Of a DNA stretch of 64,000 nt, positions 51,395-60,729 are shown in pieces. The translations under genes were made by a program, and so were the position numbers. The DNA is from Streptomyces plumbidurans (GTDB lineage: Bacteria > Actinomycetota > Actinomycetes > Streptomycetales > Streptomycetaceae). The notes below the pieces were generated by a model, which saw only the letters and a list, made by a program, of their open reading frames with translations, was not told where the DNA came from and made no database searches. Within the stretch, counting starts at the first letter, position 1; every line of letters begins with the position of its first letter. The DNA lies in NCBI RefSeq assembly GCF_019857225.1, contig NZ_JAFJSY010000029.1, positions 1 to 64,000 of the forward strand. Direction: 5' to 3'.

Positions 51395-53167
51395 TCAGAA
51401 CCCCGCGACGGGATTTTTCAGGGTTCCGATCAGCTGGAGGGCGCCCGCCGGGTCGGCCAGGTCGACCATCTGCTTGTTGTCGCGCAGCTGCAGCCGGTTG
51501 AGACAGGACAGCGCGAACTCAGGGGCGAACAGGTCGTACTGCTCGAATTTCGCGGCGAGTTCGGGCACCGACCGCTGGTACTCGCGGATGATCTCCGCGA
51601 CCGTGCGCCAGAAGTCGTCCTCCTCCAGGATTCCCTCGGCCGCGAGGCCGGCGGACAGGAAGCGGAAGAAGCAGTCGAAGACGTCCGTGAACAGCGACAG
51701 CAGCTTCTTGTCCTCGGGGACCTCCACGCGCAGCCGCTCGACCGCCGGCGGCAGCACCGCGTCGGGGTCCATGACGGCGATCTCCTCCGCGATGTCCTTG
51801 AAGACGGCGCGCTGCACCACACCGTCCTTCAGCACCAGGATCACGTTCTCGCCGTGCGGCATGAACACCAGGTCGTAGGCGTAGAAGCTGTGCAGCAGCG
51901 GGGTGAGGTAGGCGCGCAGATAGTGCCGCAGCCACCGCGTCGGCGTGAGGCCCGACTGCTCGATCAGCGCGCCCGCGAAGGACGCGCCCTCGTGGTCGAC
52001 ATGGACAAGCGAGGCCATGGTGGCCAGGGACTCGCCGTCCTTCAGCGAGGAGACCGGGCTCTCGCGCCACAGCGCGGCGAGCATCTTGCGGTACGGCGAG
52101 TAGCGGTCCGTCGCCTGCTCGTACTCCAGGTGCCGGTAGCCGACGGCGGCGCGCTCGCGGATGATCGTCAAGCCGGACGCTCGGAGGACCGGGTCGCCCT
52201 CGACGAGCTGAGCCAGCCAGTCGTTGATGGCGGGGGTGGCCTCCATGTAGGCGGCCGAAAGCCCGCGCATGAAGCCCATGTTGAGGACGGACAGGGCCGT
52301 CTTCACGTAGTGCTTCTCGGGGTGCGAGCGGTTGAAGAAGGTACGGATGGACTGCTGGGCCAGGTACTCGTCGTCGCCCTCGCCCAGGCACACCAGGTGC
52401 CGGCGTGCGATCTCGGCGGCGAAGGTGACGGTCAGTTTGTTCCACCACTGCCAGGGGTGGACGGGGATGAGGAGGTATTCGGCAGGGTCCAGGTCCTGGG
52501 CGCGCAGCACGTCGTGAAAGCGCTCCACGGTGGACTCGCCCAACTCCGCGCGCAGGAAGGTCTCGTACGCGATCCCGGCGCCCGCCGTGAACGCGGCGCG
52601 CGAGCGGTGCGCGGCCAGCCACACCAAACGGACCGGGCTCGCGGTCTCGGGCGCGTAGGAGAGGTACTCGTGGACGCCGAAGCCGAGCCGCCCGTTGTTG
52701 GCCACGAAGCAGGGGTGGCCCTCGGTCATGCCGGTCTCGATGTCCTGGAAGCCGGAGCGCGCGAGCTCGGCGGCCGTGATCTGGGGTTTCGTGAGCTTGT
52801 AGCAGATGCCGGACAGGGTGGAGGAGATCTCCTCCAGGTACACCGGCAGCACCTCCTCGCTCAGGCCCAGGGACTTCTGCAGCTCGATGAAGAAGTCCAG
52901 TGCGGCGAGCGGGAGTTCGGTGCCTTCGCGGTGGCGCGTGATCGAGTCGGCGTCGACCTGCCAGTGGTCGAGGGCGCGGAGTACGGCCGTGAAGGTGTAG
53001 CGGGTCAGGCCGTCGTCGCTGTGGACGACGTACTCACCGGCGCCGGTGGCCTCCGGCTCGATCAGCCGTTCATGGGCGAACTCGGCGAGGGCCTTGCGGA
53101 TCAGGAGGCGGTTGGCCCGTGCCCAGCGGTCGGGGGACAGATGCGCTACGGCGTCGGACAGAGTCAT
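51395..53167 (-). CDS. desD: Desferrioxamine synthetase (IucA/IucC-type NIS synthetase)
   Basis: 590-residue ATP-dependent enzyme that condenses and cyclises N-hydroxy-N-succinyl cadaverine units to desferrioxamine E. Family motifs: EGHPCFVANNGRLGFGVHEY, LIPVHPWQWWNKL, FNRSHPEKHYVKTALSVLNMGFMRG, and MPHGENVILVLKDGVVQ. The long frame upstream belongs to desC shadows; the ATG at 53167 overlaps desC by 4 bp. Last gene of desABCD. Confidence 0.95.
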   Translation of the reverse strand: MTLSDAVAHLSPDRWARANRLLIRKALAEFAHERLIEPEATGAGEYVVHSDDGLTRYTFTAVLRALDHWQVDADSITRHREGTELPLAALDFFIELQKSLGLSEEVLPVYLEEISSTLSGICYKLTKPQITAAELARSGFQDIETGMTEGHPCFVANNGRLGFGVHEYLSYAPETASPVRLVWLAAHRSRAAFTAGAGIAYETFLRAELGESTVERFHDVLRAQDLDPAEYLLIPVHPWQWWNKLTVTFAAEIARRHLVCLGEGDDEYLAQQSIRTFFNRSHPEKHYVKTALSVLNMGFMRGLSAAYMEATPAINDWLAQLVEGDPVLRASGLTIIRERAAVGYRHLEYEQATDRYSPYRKMLAALWRESPVSSLKDGESLATMASLVHVDHEGASFAGALIEQSGLTPTRWLRHYLRAYLTPLLHSFYAYDLVFMPHGENVILVLKDGVVQRAVFKDIAEEIAVMDPDAVLPPAVERLRVEVPEDKKLLSLFTDVFDCFFRFLSAGLAAEGILEEDDFWRTVAEIIREYQRSVPELAAKFEQYDLFAPEFALSCLNRLQLRDNKQMVDLADPAGALQLIGTLKNPVAGF

Positions 53168-53694
53168 ATGGCGGCTCCTGTGGCGGCGAGGAACTGTTCG
53201 CGCGTGCAGAAGCTGAGCAGCGCCCTCTTCTCCGGCTTCTGGATCTCGCGCTCGGGCACGAAGCCGACGGCTTCGTTGAGGGCGTGGACGGCCTTGTTGG
53301 AGACGTCCGGTTCGACGACGACGCGACTCACCGCCGGGTCCGCGAAGAGGTGGGCCATGACGGCGGTGATCACCGACCTGGTGAACCCGTGCACGGGAGT
53401 GTCGGTCGCGGGGGTCAGGAAGTGCATGCCGACGTCGCCGGGCCGCGGCTCGTAGAGGCCGACCAGCTCGACGTACCGGGGGTCGTACCGCTCCATCAGG
53501 AAGGCGGGTTCGCCGCCCCGCAGGCCGAGGTAGGCGTGGTGGTGCTCGTGGGCCGCGATGCGCATGTACTCGCGCTCGACGTCCTGCAGTCTCGCGTCCT
53601 GCATCATCCAGAAGGCCGCCTTGGGGTGGGTGACCCAGGAGTGCAGCAGCTCGGCGTCCTGGAGGGGGTCGAGCGGGCGGAACGTGAACGTCAT
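53164..53694 (-). CDS. desC: Acyltransferase of desferrioxamine synthesis (GNAT)
   Basis: 176-residue acyl-CoA-dependent N-acyltransferase that acylates N-hydroxycadaverine (succinyl, acetyl or other groups). Pattern typical of IucB/DesC: HSWVTHPKAAFWMMQDARLQDV, PAFLMERYDPRYVELVGLYEP, GMHFLTPATDTPVHGFTRSV, VVEPDVSNKAVHALNEAVGF. Overlaps desB and desD by 4 bp each. Confidence 0.94.
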   Translation of the reverse strand: MTFTFRPLDPLQDAELLHSWVTHPKAAFWMMQDARLQDVEREYMRIAAHEHHHAYLGLRGGEPAFLMERYDPRYVELVGLYEPRPGDVGMHFLTPATDTPVHGFTRSVITAVMAHLFADPAVSRVVVEPDVSNKAVHALNEAVGFVPEREIQKPEKRALLSFCTREQFLAATGAAI

Positions 53695-54977
53695 ACGGCG
53701 AACTCCTGGAAGGCGATGGTCTTCTCGACCGGGTAGTACTCGGTGCCGAGCAGCTCGCGGATGATGTAGCTGTTGCGGTACGCGCCCATGCCCAGGTCGG
53801 GGCTGGTGATGCTGTGGGTGTGCACGCCGGCGTTCTGCAGGAAGACACCGCGGCCGGTGACGTCGACGGCGTAGTTGCGGCCCACGTCGAAACGGCCGTG
53901 GCCGTCGAGGCGCAGGCGGTCCTTCACGGGGGCGAGGAAGGCCGGGGGCTCGTAGTGGTACCCGGTGGCGAGGACGAGGCCCTCCGTGCGGATCTCGAAG
54001 TCCTTGTCCTGCTCGTCCTGGTGGAAGCCGAGCCGGTAGGCACCGTCGGCGTAACTGGCGCTCACCAGGCTGGAGTTGGTCAGCAGGCGGGTGGGCACAG
54101 GGCGGCCGGTGCTCTCGACGTTCTTCTGGTAGAGCAGGTCGTAGATCGCGTCGATGAGGTCCGAGTTGATGCCCTTGAACAGGCCCTTCTGCTGTTTCTC
54201 CAGCCGGTAGCGGGTCTCCTCGGGCAGGGCGCGGAAGTAGTCGATGTAGTCCGGAGAGGTCATCTCCAGAGTCAGCTTGGTGTACTCCAGCGGGAAGAAC
54301 CGCGGGGAGCGGGTGACCCAGTTGAGCTGGTAGCCGTGGACGTCGATCTCGGTGAGCAGCTCGTGGTAGATCTCGGCGGCGCTCTGCCCGCTGCCCACCA
54401 CCGTGATCGACTTCTTCGACCGCAGCTCGTTCCTGCGGTGCATGTACTGGGAGTTGTGGAAGAGGTCGCCGTCGAGCCCCCGGCACGCCTCGGGCACGAA
54501 GGGCACCGTGCCGGTGCCGAGGACGAGGTGACGGGCGCGGTGGAGGTCACCGGCCGCGGTGCGCACGAGGTAGTGACCGTCCTCGTACGTCACCTCCGTG
54601 ACCGTCGTGTCGAAGCGGACGCTGCCGAGCCGGCTTGCCGCCCAGCGGCAGTAGTCGTCGTACTCCACCCGCAGCGGATAGAAGTTCTCGCGGATGTAGA
54701 ACGGGTACAGACGGCCTTTCTCCTTCAGGTAGTTGAGGAAGGAGTACGGCGACGTCGGGTCGGCGAGGGTGACCAGGTCCGACATGAACGGGGTCTGCAG
54801 GTGGGCGCCGTCCAGGAACATGCCCGCGTGCCATTCGAAGTCGGGCTTGGACTCCAGGAAGAGGCCGTCGAGCTCGGCGATCGGCTCGGTCAGACAGGCG
54901 AGGCCGAGGTTGAACGGGCCGAGCCCGATCCCCACGAAGTCATGGGTGCTGGTGGGGGTTTCAGGACGCGCGGTCAA
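53691..54977 (-). CDS. desB: Cadaverine N-monooxygenase (FAD/NADPH)
   Basis: 428-residue N-hydroxylase of the lysine/ornithine monooxygenase family. FAD motif GIGLGPFNLGLACL, NADPH motif VVGSGQSAAEIYHELL, and the L/FATGY motif LVLATGYHYEPP. Hydroxylates cadaverine from DesA. Its start overlaps desA by 17 bp. Confidence 0.95.
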   Translation of the reverse strand: MTARPETPTSTHDFVGIGLGPFNLGLACLTEPIAELDGLFLESKPDFEWHAGMFLDGAHLQTPFMSDLVTLADPTSPYSFLNYLKEKGRLYPFYIRENFYPLRVEYDDYCRWAASRLGSVRFDTTVTEVTYEDGHYLVRTAAGDLHRARHLVLGTGTVPFVPEACRGLDGDLFHNSQYMHRRNELRSKKSITVVGSGQSAAEIYHELLTEIDVHGYQLNWVTRSPRFFPLEYTKLTLEMTSPDYIDYFRALPEETRYRLEKQQKGLFKGINSDLIDAIYDLLYQKNVESTGRPVPTRLLTNSSLVSASYADGAYRLGFHQDEQDKDFEIRTEGLVLATGYHYEPPAFLAPVKDRLRLDGHGRFDVGRNYAVDVTGRGVFLQNAGVHTHSITSPDLGMGAYRNSYIIRELLGTEYYPVEKTIAFQEFAV

Positions 54978-56403
54978 GGGAGTCTCCCAGGTACTGCTCG
55001 GCGTGGCCGGCGATCAGATCGAGGACGGCGGCGATGTCGTCCGTCGTGGTCTCGGGGTTGAGCAGGGTGAACTTCAGATAGTGGCGGCCGCCCACCTTGG
55101 TGCCCGCGACCACCGCGTCACCGGAGGCGAACAGGGCCTTGCGGGCGTACAGGTTGGCGCGGTCGATCTCGTCCGGGCCGGTGACGGCGGCCGGGACGTA
55201 GCGGAAGACGAGGGTGGAGAGCGAGGGCCTGACGACGACGTCGAAGCGCGGGTCGGCGGCGAGCATCCGCCAGCCCTCGGACGCGAGGTCGCAGACCTGG
55301 TCGAAGAGTTCGCCGATGCCGTCGGCGCCCATCACCCGCAGCGTCATCCACAGCTTGAGGGCGTCGAAGCGGCGGGTGGTCTGCAGGGACTTGTCGACCT
55401 GGTTGGGGATGCGCTCGGTGACCATGCGGCGCGGGTTGAGGTACTCCGCGTGGTAGGTCGCGTGGCGCAGCGTCGCGGCGTCGCGGACCAGTACGGCGGA
55501 CGAACTCACCGGCTGGAAGAAGGACTTGTGGTAGTCGACGGTGACCGAGTCGGCGCGCTCGATGCCGTCGATCCGGTCCCGGTGCCTGAGGGAGGCGAGC
55601 AGCCCGCAGCCGTAGGCCGCGTCGACGTGCAGCCAGGCGCCGTACCGGGCGCACAGCTCGGCGATCTCGGGCAGCGGGTCGATGGAGCCGAAGTCGGTGG
55701 TGCCCGCGGTGGCGACGACGGCCATCGGGACCAGGCCCTCCTTCGTGCAGCGCTGCAGCTCACGGGCGAGGGCGACGGTCTGCATCCGCTTGTCGTGGTC
55801 GACGGGTATGGGGACCACCGCGTCCGGGCCGAGGCCGAGCAGTTTCGCGGACTTCCGCACGCTGAAGTGGCTCACCTCGGAGGCGAAGACGCGCAGTTGG
55901 GCCAGGGTGCCGGTCTTGGCCTCCTCCCGTGCCAGCAGCAGTGCCTGCAGATTGGACTGCGTGCCGCCGGAGGTGAACACACCGTCGGCGTTCTCGCCGA
56001 GGCCGATCCGGGCGGCGGTCCAGTCGATGAGCCGGCGCTCGATCAGGGTGCCGCCGGCCGACTGGTCCCAGGTGTCCAGGGAGGAGTTGACGGCGGACAG
56101 GACGGCCTCGCCGAGCACGGCCGGGATGACGACCGGGCAGTTGAGGTGGGCGAGGTAGCGGGGGTGGTGGAAGTAGACGGCGTCGCGGAGGTAGACCTCC
56201 TCCAGCTCGTCGAGCACGGCGGTGGTGTCGTGCAGCGGACGGTCGAGGTCGATCCGCTCGATGCGCGGCGCGAGGGCGTCGACCGTGACGCCGGTGAACG
56301 GACGTTTGGTGGCGGCCAGTTGGGCGGCCACCCGCTCGATGCCTTCGGTCACGGAGTGGCGGTACTGCTCAGCGGTCGTGTCATTGAGCAGGTGCGAGCG
56401 CAT
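54961..56403 (-). CDS. desA: Lysine decarboxylase (PLP-dependent, group II)
   Basis: 480-residue PLP enzyme making cadaverine for desferrioxamine. FTSGGTQSNLQALLLAREEA, WLHVDAAYGCGLL and VDYHKSFFQPVSSSA (with the PLP lysine) are visible. The ATG at 56403 has GGAGGAC upstream. First gene of desABCD; an iron box lies 40 bp before it, so the operon should be repressed by iron-bound DmdR1/IdeR. Confidence 0.95.
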   Translation of the reverse strand: MRSHLLNDTTAEQYRHSVTEGIERVAAQLAATKRPFTGVTVDALAPRIERIDLDRPLHDTTAVLDELEEVYLRDAVYFHHPRYLAHLNCPVVIPAVLGEAVLSAVNSSLDTWDQSAGGTLIERRLIDWTAARIGLGENADGVFTSGGTQSNLQALLLAREEAKTGTLAQLRVFASEVSHFSVRKSAKLLGLGPDAVVPIPVDHDKRMQTVALARELQRCTKEGLVPMAVVATAGTTDFGSIDPLPEIAELCARYGAWLHVDAAYGCGLLASLRHRDRIDGIERADSVTVDYHKSFFQPVSSSAVLVRDAATLRHATYHAEYLNPRRMVTERIPNQVDKSLQTTRRFDALKLWMTLRVMGADGIGELFDQVCDLASEGWRMLAADPRFDVVVRPSLSTLVFRYVPAAVTGPDEIDRANLYARKALFASGDAVVAGTKVGGRHYLKFTLLNPETTTDDIAAVLDLIAGHAEQYLGDSLDRAS

Positions 56404-56442
56404 GAGGGATGTCCTCCGGTGGGGCTGCGGGGGCAACTGAAC

Positions 56443-56461
56443 TTAGGTTAGCCTAACCTAA
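56443..56461. promoter_or_regulatory. Iron box (DmdR1/IdeR operator) before desA, overlapping the desF stop
   Basis: TTAGGTTAGCCTAACCTAA is a perfect 19-bp palindrome of the IdeR/DmdR consensus. The desF stop codon (56458-56460) lies inside it, so desF is read toward this operator on the same strand and may also extend into desA. Confidence 0.95.
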
Positions 56462-57294
56462 GTAACATTGGTGCGCAGCTGTTCCTCGCTCATGCCCCGT
56501 CGCCAGTAGCCGACGAAGGTCACCCGCCGCCGGTCGATCCCGCGTTCACCGACCAGATGCCGGCGCAGCTGCTTCACCATGGCGCTCTCGCCCGCGATCC
56601 AGGCGTACGTGCGCTGTGCGTCGGGGAGTTGTGTGCCGCGAAGGGCGTCGAGGGCCATGGGGGACCCCTCGGTGCCGCTCGCGTCCCCGACCAGCCAGGT
56701 GATCTCGGCGTCGGCCTCGGTCGGCAGATCCTGGATGTCGCCGGGGTCGTGCACCTCCAGCCAGACCCGGGCGCGGGTGCCGGGCGGCAGTGATTCGAGG
56801 ATGGCGGAGACGGCCGGAACGGCGGTCTCGTCGCCCCAGATCAGCGTCAGCTCGGTGTCGTTCGGCGGCCGGAAGCGGATGGCGCGGTTGTCCGCGAGCG
56901 CGGGGCCCAGCAGGACGACGCGGTCGCCCGAGGAGGCCCGCGTGGCCCAGCGCGAGGCGGGCCCCGCCGGGGTGTGCAGCACGAAGTCGATGTCGATCTC
57001 GTCGGGATCGCGGCGCAGCGCCCGCAGGGTGTACGAGCGCATCACCGCCCGTACGCCGTCCGGCAGTTCACGCCACGCCTGCCACCAGCCGTCCCCCAGC
57101 TCGTACGGCACGGCGGGCTTCTCCTGGCCGGGATGCGGCAGGAACAGCGACAGGGACTGGTCACGCCCGTCGGAGAGGAAGTACCGCAGATCCTCCCCCG
57201 CAAGAGTCACCCGAACCAGAGACGGCCCGAGCCGCCGCGTCCGTACAACCTGCAGAGCGAAGAACCGAAACGGGGCAGCAACAGCGGTAGTCAT
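56458..57294 (-). CDS. desF: Siderophore-interacting flavin reductase
   Basis: 278-residue SIP/FAD-binding ferric-siderophore reductase (ViuB-type). FAD site RSYTLRALRRDPDEIDIDFVLH, and NAD(P)-side motifs LIWGDETAVPAVSAI, AWIAGESAMVKQLRRHLVGERGIDRR, FVGYWRRGM. The ATG at 57294 has AGGAG upstream. It would free iron from ferrioxamine after uptake. Located between desE and desA on the same strand. Confidence 0.92.
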   Translation of the reverse strand: MTTAVAAPFRFFALQVVRTRRLGPSLVRVTLAGEDLRYFLSDGRDQSLSLFLPHPGQEKPAVPYELGDGWWQAWRELPDGVRAVMRSYTLRALRRDPDEIDIDFVLHTPAGPASRWATRASSGDRVVLLGPALADNRAIRFRPPNDTELTLIWGDETAVPAVSAILESLPPGTRARVWLEVHDPGDIQDLPTEADAEITWLVGDASGTEGSPMALDALRGTQLPDAQRTYAWIAGESAMVKQLRRHLVGERGIDRRRVTFVGYWRRGMSEEQLRTNVT

Positions 57295-57419
57295 GGGGAA
57301 CTCCTGAAACACCGTCAGGGGATACGTACCTCAGGGGCGCGGGGCTGTATCGATATGCGGCTCCGCCGCGTGGGCGCGACCAGCCACGACGAACCCGCAG
57401 CCACCCACGACGCCCAGCC

Positions 57420-58463
57420 TCAGCTGACTTTCTTCGCCTTCTCCAGCGCTTCGGCGAGGCTCGTGAGAAGGGGGGTGCACTTGTCGTAGGACAGGATCGG
57501 CTCGGGGGAGCGCGCAATGACCTGCCCGGCCTTGACCGCGGGGAGCTTCTTCCACGTGGCCCTGGTGATGTGGGCCGGCTGGATCGCCGAGGTGCGGTCG
57601 TCCATCATGATGATGTCCGCCGCGTACTTGTCGACGTTCTCCCAGCTCAGCGACTCGTACCAGCCGCCGCCCTTGGCCTTCGCCTTCTCCGGCGGCTCGA
57701 CGAAGTTCACGCCGAGCGCCTTGAAGTACTCCAGGTCGACGGAGAGGTTGGTGCCGGAGACGTAGAAGAGCGTGTCGGCGGCGGAGGCGGCCATCACCTT
57801 GATGTCCGGCTTGGCCTTCGCGGCCTTGCGCAGGCGGGCGGCGGCCTCCTCGAACCTCTTCTTGGCGTCCGTGACCTTGGGCGCCTTCATGTCCGCGCCG
57901 AGCGACTGGGCCAGCGCCCACATCCGCTGCAGCGGTTCGGTCAGCTGGCGGTCGTAGACGGAGATGCCGACGCTGGGGGCCAGCTGGGCGATCTTGTCCT
58001 TGGAGGCCTCGGGGACGTACCAGAGGGTGCCGGCGCCGTCGAACATCGTGCTGATGAGCACGTCGGGCGCGAGGGCCGCGTACTTCTCGACGTTGAACTG
58101 GTCCCAGACGTTGCCGAGGATCGTGACCTTGCTGATGTCCATGTCGCCGGCCTGGACGTCGGGCTTGCCGTCCGTGGTCTTCGTGGGGCCGAACACGCCC
58201 TTGACGGAGATGCCGTAGTCGTAGAGCGCGGCGGCGACGCCGGTGAACGCGACGATGTTCCTGGGCGTCTCGTCGAGCTTCACCGTCTTGCCGCGGTCGT
58301 CCTTGAACGACCACGGGCCGGACTTGCCGGCCATCGTCGCGTCGGAGCCGCCGCTTTTCGCGTCGTCGTCCCCGCAGGCGGCCAGCGCGGCACCGAGGCC
58401 GAGGGCGCCGCCGGCGGCCAGGATGCCGCGTCGGGTGAGATGGGTGGCTCGGGCGTTGGACAT
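57420..58463 (-). CDS. desE: Ferrioxamine-binding lipoprotein
   Basis: 347-residue periplasmic-binding-type (FhuD/BtuF-like) lipoprotein: lipobox LGAALAACG, then TPRNIVAFTGVAAALYDYGIS, ALAPDVLISTMFDG and LSWENVDKYAADIIMMDDR. Binds ferrioxamine for an ABC importer encoded elsewhere. ATG at 58463; iron box about 50 bp upstream. Confidence 0.92.
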   Translation of the reverse strand: MSNARATHLTRRGILAAGGALGLGAALAACGDDDAKSGGSDATMAGKSGPWSFKDDRGKTVKLDETPRNIVAFTGVAAALYDYGISVKGVFGPTKTTDGKPDVQAGDMDISKVTILGNVWDQFNVEKYAALAPDVLISTMFDGAGTLWYVPEASKDKIAQLAPSVGISVYDRQLTEPLQRMWALAQSLGADMKAPKVTDAKKRFEEAAARLRKAAKAKPDIKVMAASAADTLFYVSGTNLSVDLEYFKALGVNFVEPPEKAKAKGGGWYESLSWENVDKYAADIIMMDDRTSAIQPAHITRATWKKLPAVKAGQVIARSPEPILSYDKCTPLLTSLAEALEKAKKVS

Positions 58464-58513
58464 GGTGTGGCTGCTTTCGAACGGGGCGGAACGCCCGCCG
58501 GACAAGTTCGAAC

Positions 58514-58532
58514 GTAGGTTAGCCTAACCTCA
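58514..58532. promoter_or_regulatory. Iron box before desE
   Basis: GTAGGTTAGCCTAACCTCA keeps the TAGGTTAGCCTAACCT palindromic core of the DmdR1/IdeR site, about 50 bp before the desE ATG. Confidence 0.93.
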
Positions 58533-58585
58533 GTACGTGTCCAGGGGTAGGGGCGCTCCGCGGCCCGTCGGACCCTGCTGCGGGC

Positions 58586-59755
58586 TCAGCCGGTGAGCCC
58601 CAACTCCCGTGCGATCAGCATCCGTTGCACCTCGCTCGTGCCCTCGCCGATCTCCAGGATCTTGGAGTCGCGCCACATGCGGGCCACCGGGTACTCGTTC
58701 ATGAAGCCGTAGCCGCCGTGGATCTGGGTGGCGTCACGGGCGTTGTCGACGGCGACCGTGGAGGAGTGCAGCTTGGCGAGGGCGGCCTCCTTCTTGAAGG
58801 GGGCGCCGGACACCAGCCGGGCGGCCGCGTCCCGCCACGCGAGCCGGGCGGTGTGTGCCTTCATCTCCATGTCGGCGATCTTGAACTGGATGGCCTGGTT
58901 GGCGCCGATGGGCCGCCCGAAGGCGTGCCGCTCCTTGGCGTACTTCACCGACTCGTCCACACAGCCCTGGGCGAGGCCGGTGGCGAGGGCGGCGATGGCG
59001 ACGCGGCCCTCGTCCAGGATCCGCAGGAACTGGGCGTAGCCGCGGCCCTGCTCGCCGAGGAGGTTGGCGGCGGGCACCCGCACGTCCTGGAAGGACAGCT
59101 CGCGGGTGTCCGAGGCGTTCCAGCCCACCTTCGAGTACGGCGCCGCCACGGTGAAGCCGGGGGTGCCGGACGGGACGATGATCGACGAGATCAGCGGCCT
59201 GCCGTCCGGCTTGCGGCCGGTGACCGCGGTGACGGTGACCAGGCCCGTGATGTCCGTGCCCGAGTTGGTGATGAAGCACTTGGTGCCGTTGATCACCCAT
59301 TCGTCGGTCGACTCGTCGAGGCGGGCCGTCGTGCGGGTCGCGCCCGCGTCCGAGCCGCCGTCGGGCTCGGTGAGGCCGAACGCGCCGAGGATCTCGCCCG
59401 CGCACAGCCGCGGCAGCCACTCGCGCTTCTGCTCCTCGGTGCCGAACAGATGGATCGGCATGGCGCCCAGCGAGACACCGGCCTCCAGGGTGATGGCCAC
59501 CGAGGAGTCGACGCGGGCCAGCTCCTCCAGCGCGATGCCGAGCGCCAGATAGTCGCCGCCCATGCCGCCGTGCTCCTCGGGGAACGGCAGTCCGAACAGG
59601 CCCATGCGGCCCATCTCGCGGACGATCTCGTAGGGGAACTCGTGGTGCTCGTAGAAATCGCCGATCTTGGGCGCCACCACGTCGTGGGCGAACGCCTCGA
59701 CGGTGCGGCGCAGTTCTTCGAGCTCGGGGGAGAGACGGAAGTCCATGACGGTCAC
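58586..59755 (-). CDS. acdH: Acyl-CoA dehydrogenase (branched-chain, isovaleryl type)
   Basis: 389-residue FAD enzyme. FGLTEPDGGSDAGATRTTA, ITNSGTDITGLVTVTAV, GYAQFLRILDEGRVAIAALATG and the C-terminal IHGGYGFMNEYPVARMWRDSKILEIGEGTSEVQ (catalytic Glu region) are typical. Catalyses alpha,beta-oxidation of isovaleryl-/2-methyl-acyl-CoA in Leu/Ile/Val breakdown. From memory the S. coelicolor orthologue is AcdH. It is translationally coupled to the lyase gene (4-bp overlap) and runs to the end of the operon. Confidence 0.9.
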   Translation of the reverse strand: MTVMDFRLSPELEELRRTVEAFAHDVVAPKIGDFYEHHEFPYEIVREMGRMGLFGLPFPEEHGGMGGDYLALGIALEELARVDSSVAITLEAGVSLGAMPIHLFGTEEQKREWLPRLCAGEILGAFGLTEPDGGSDAGATRTTARLDESTDEWVINGTKCFITNSGTDITGLVTVTAVTGRKPDGRPLISSIIVPSGTPGFTVAAPYSKVGWNASDTRELSFQDVRVPAANLLGEQGRGYAQFLRILDEGRVAIAALATGLAQGCVDESVKYAKERHAFGRPIGANQAIQFKIADMEMKAHTARLAWRDAAARLVSGAPFKKEAALAKLHSSTVAVDNARDATQIHGGYGFMNEYPVARMWRDSKILEIGEGTSEVQRMLIARELGLTG

Positions 59756-60729
59756 TGCTCCTCAGGGGCCTCGGCGGCCTGGTCGGCCTCGCTGTCCTTG
59801 TGGGACAGGGCGCTAACGGTGCGGGACGGGCTGGGTCGGCCCAGTTGTTCGGCCATCCACGCGCTGGTGGCGACGAGGCGGCCGAGGTCGACTCCGGTGT
59901 CGATGCCGAGACCCCGCAGCATCCACACGAGGTCTTCGGTGGCGAGATTGCCGGTGGCCGACTTGGCGAACGGGCAGCCGCCGAGGCCGCCCGCCGAGGC
60001 GTCGACCGTGGTGACGCCGTGCTCCAGGGCGGCGTAGGTGTTGGCCAGTGCCTGGCCGTAGGTGTCGTGGAAGTGGACGCCGATGACGTCGGTCGCCACG
60101 CCCGCCTCGTTCAGGAGGGAGAGCAGTCGGCGTACATGGCCGGGGGTCGCGACGCCGATGGTGTCGCCGAGGCTCAGCTCGTCGCAGCCCATGTCCGTCA
60201 GCGCCTTGCAGACCCGGACCACCTGGGGCAGCGGGACCGGGCCCTCCCAGGGGTCGCCGAAGCACATGGAGACATAGCCGCGGACGTGCGCGCCCTCGTC
60301 CTTGGCGTGCCGGACCACCGGGTCGAACACGGCGAGGGACTCCTCGACCGTGCGGTTGAGGTTGGCCTTGGCGAAGGACTCGGTGGCGCTGGCGAAGACG
60401 GCGACCCGGCGGGCGCCGAGGGCGAGGGCGCGGTCGAGGCCGCGCCGGTTGGGCACCAGGACGGGCAGCTCGACCGGCAGGCCGGCCACGAGCGGGAACA
60501 GCTGCTCGGCGTCGGCGAGTTGGGGCACCCACTTGGGGTGCACGAAGCTCGTCGCCTCGATCCTCGTCAGGCCCGCCTCGGCCAGGCGGTGGATGAACTC
60601 CGCCTTCACCTGCGTCGGGACCGTGCCCTTCTCGTTCTGCAGGCCGTCGCGGGCGCCGACCTCGTGGATGCGCACCCGGGCGGGCAGGCCTTCGGCCCCG
60701 ACCGCCATCGGGAGTTGCTGCACGGTCAT
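59752..60729 (-). CDS. Hydroxymethylglutaryl-CoA lyase
   Basis: 325-residue TIM-barrel lyase splitting HMG-CoA to acetyl-CoA and acetoacetate, the last step of leucine catabolism. RIHEVGARDGLQNEKG, SLGDTIGVATPGHV, VHFHDTYGQALAN and catalytic-Cys motif GLGGCPFAKSATGN are intact. Overlaps both neighbours by 4 bp. Confidence 0.93.
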   Translation of the reverse strand: MTVQQLPMAVGAEGLPARVRIHEVGARDGLQNEKGTVPTQVKAEFIHRLAEAGLTRIEATSFVHPKWVPQLADAEQLFPLVAGLPVELPVLVPNRRGLDRALALGARRVAVFASATESFAKANLNRTVEESLAVFDPVVRHAKDEGAHVRGYVSMCFGDPWEGPVPLPQVVRVCKALTDMGCDELSLGDTIGVATPGHVRRLLSLLNEAGVATDVIGVHFHDTYGQALANTYAALEHGVTTVDASAGGLGGCPFAKSATGNLATEDLVWMLRGLGIDTGVDLGRLVATSAWMAEQLGRPSPSRTVSALSHKDSEADQAAEAPEEQ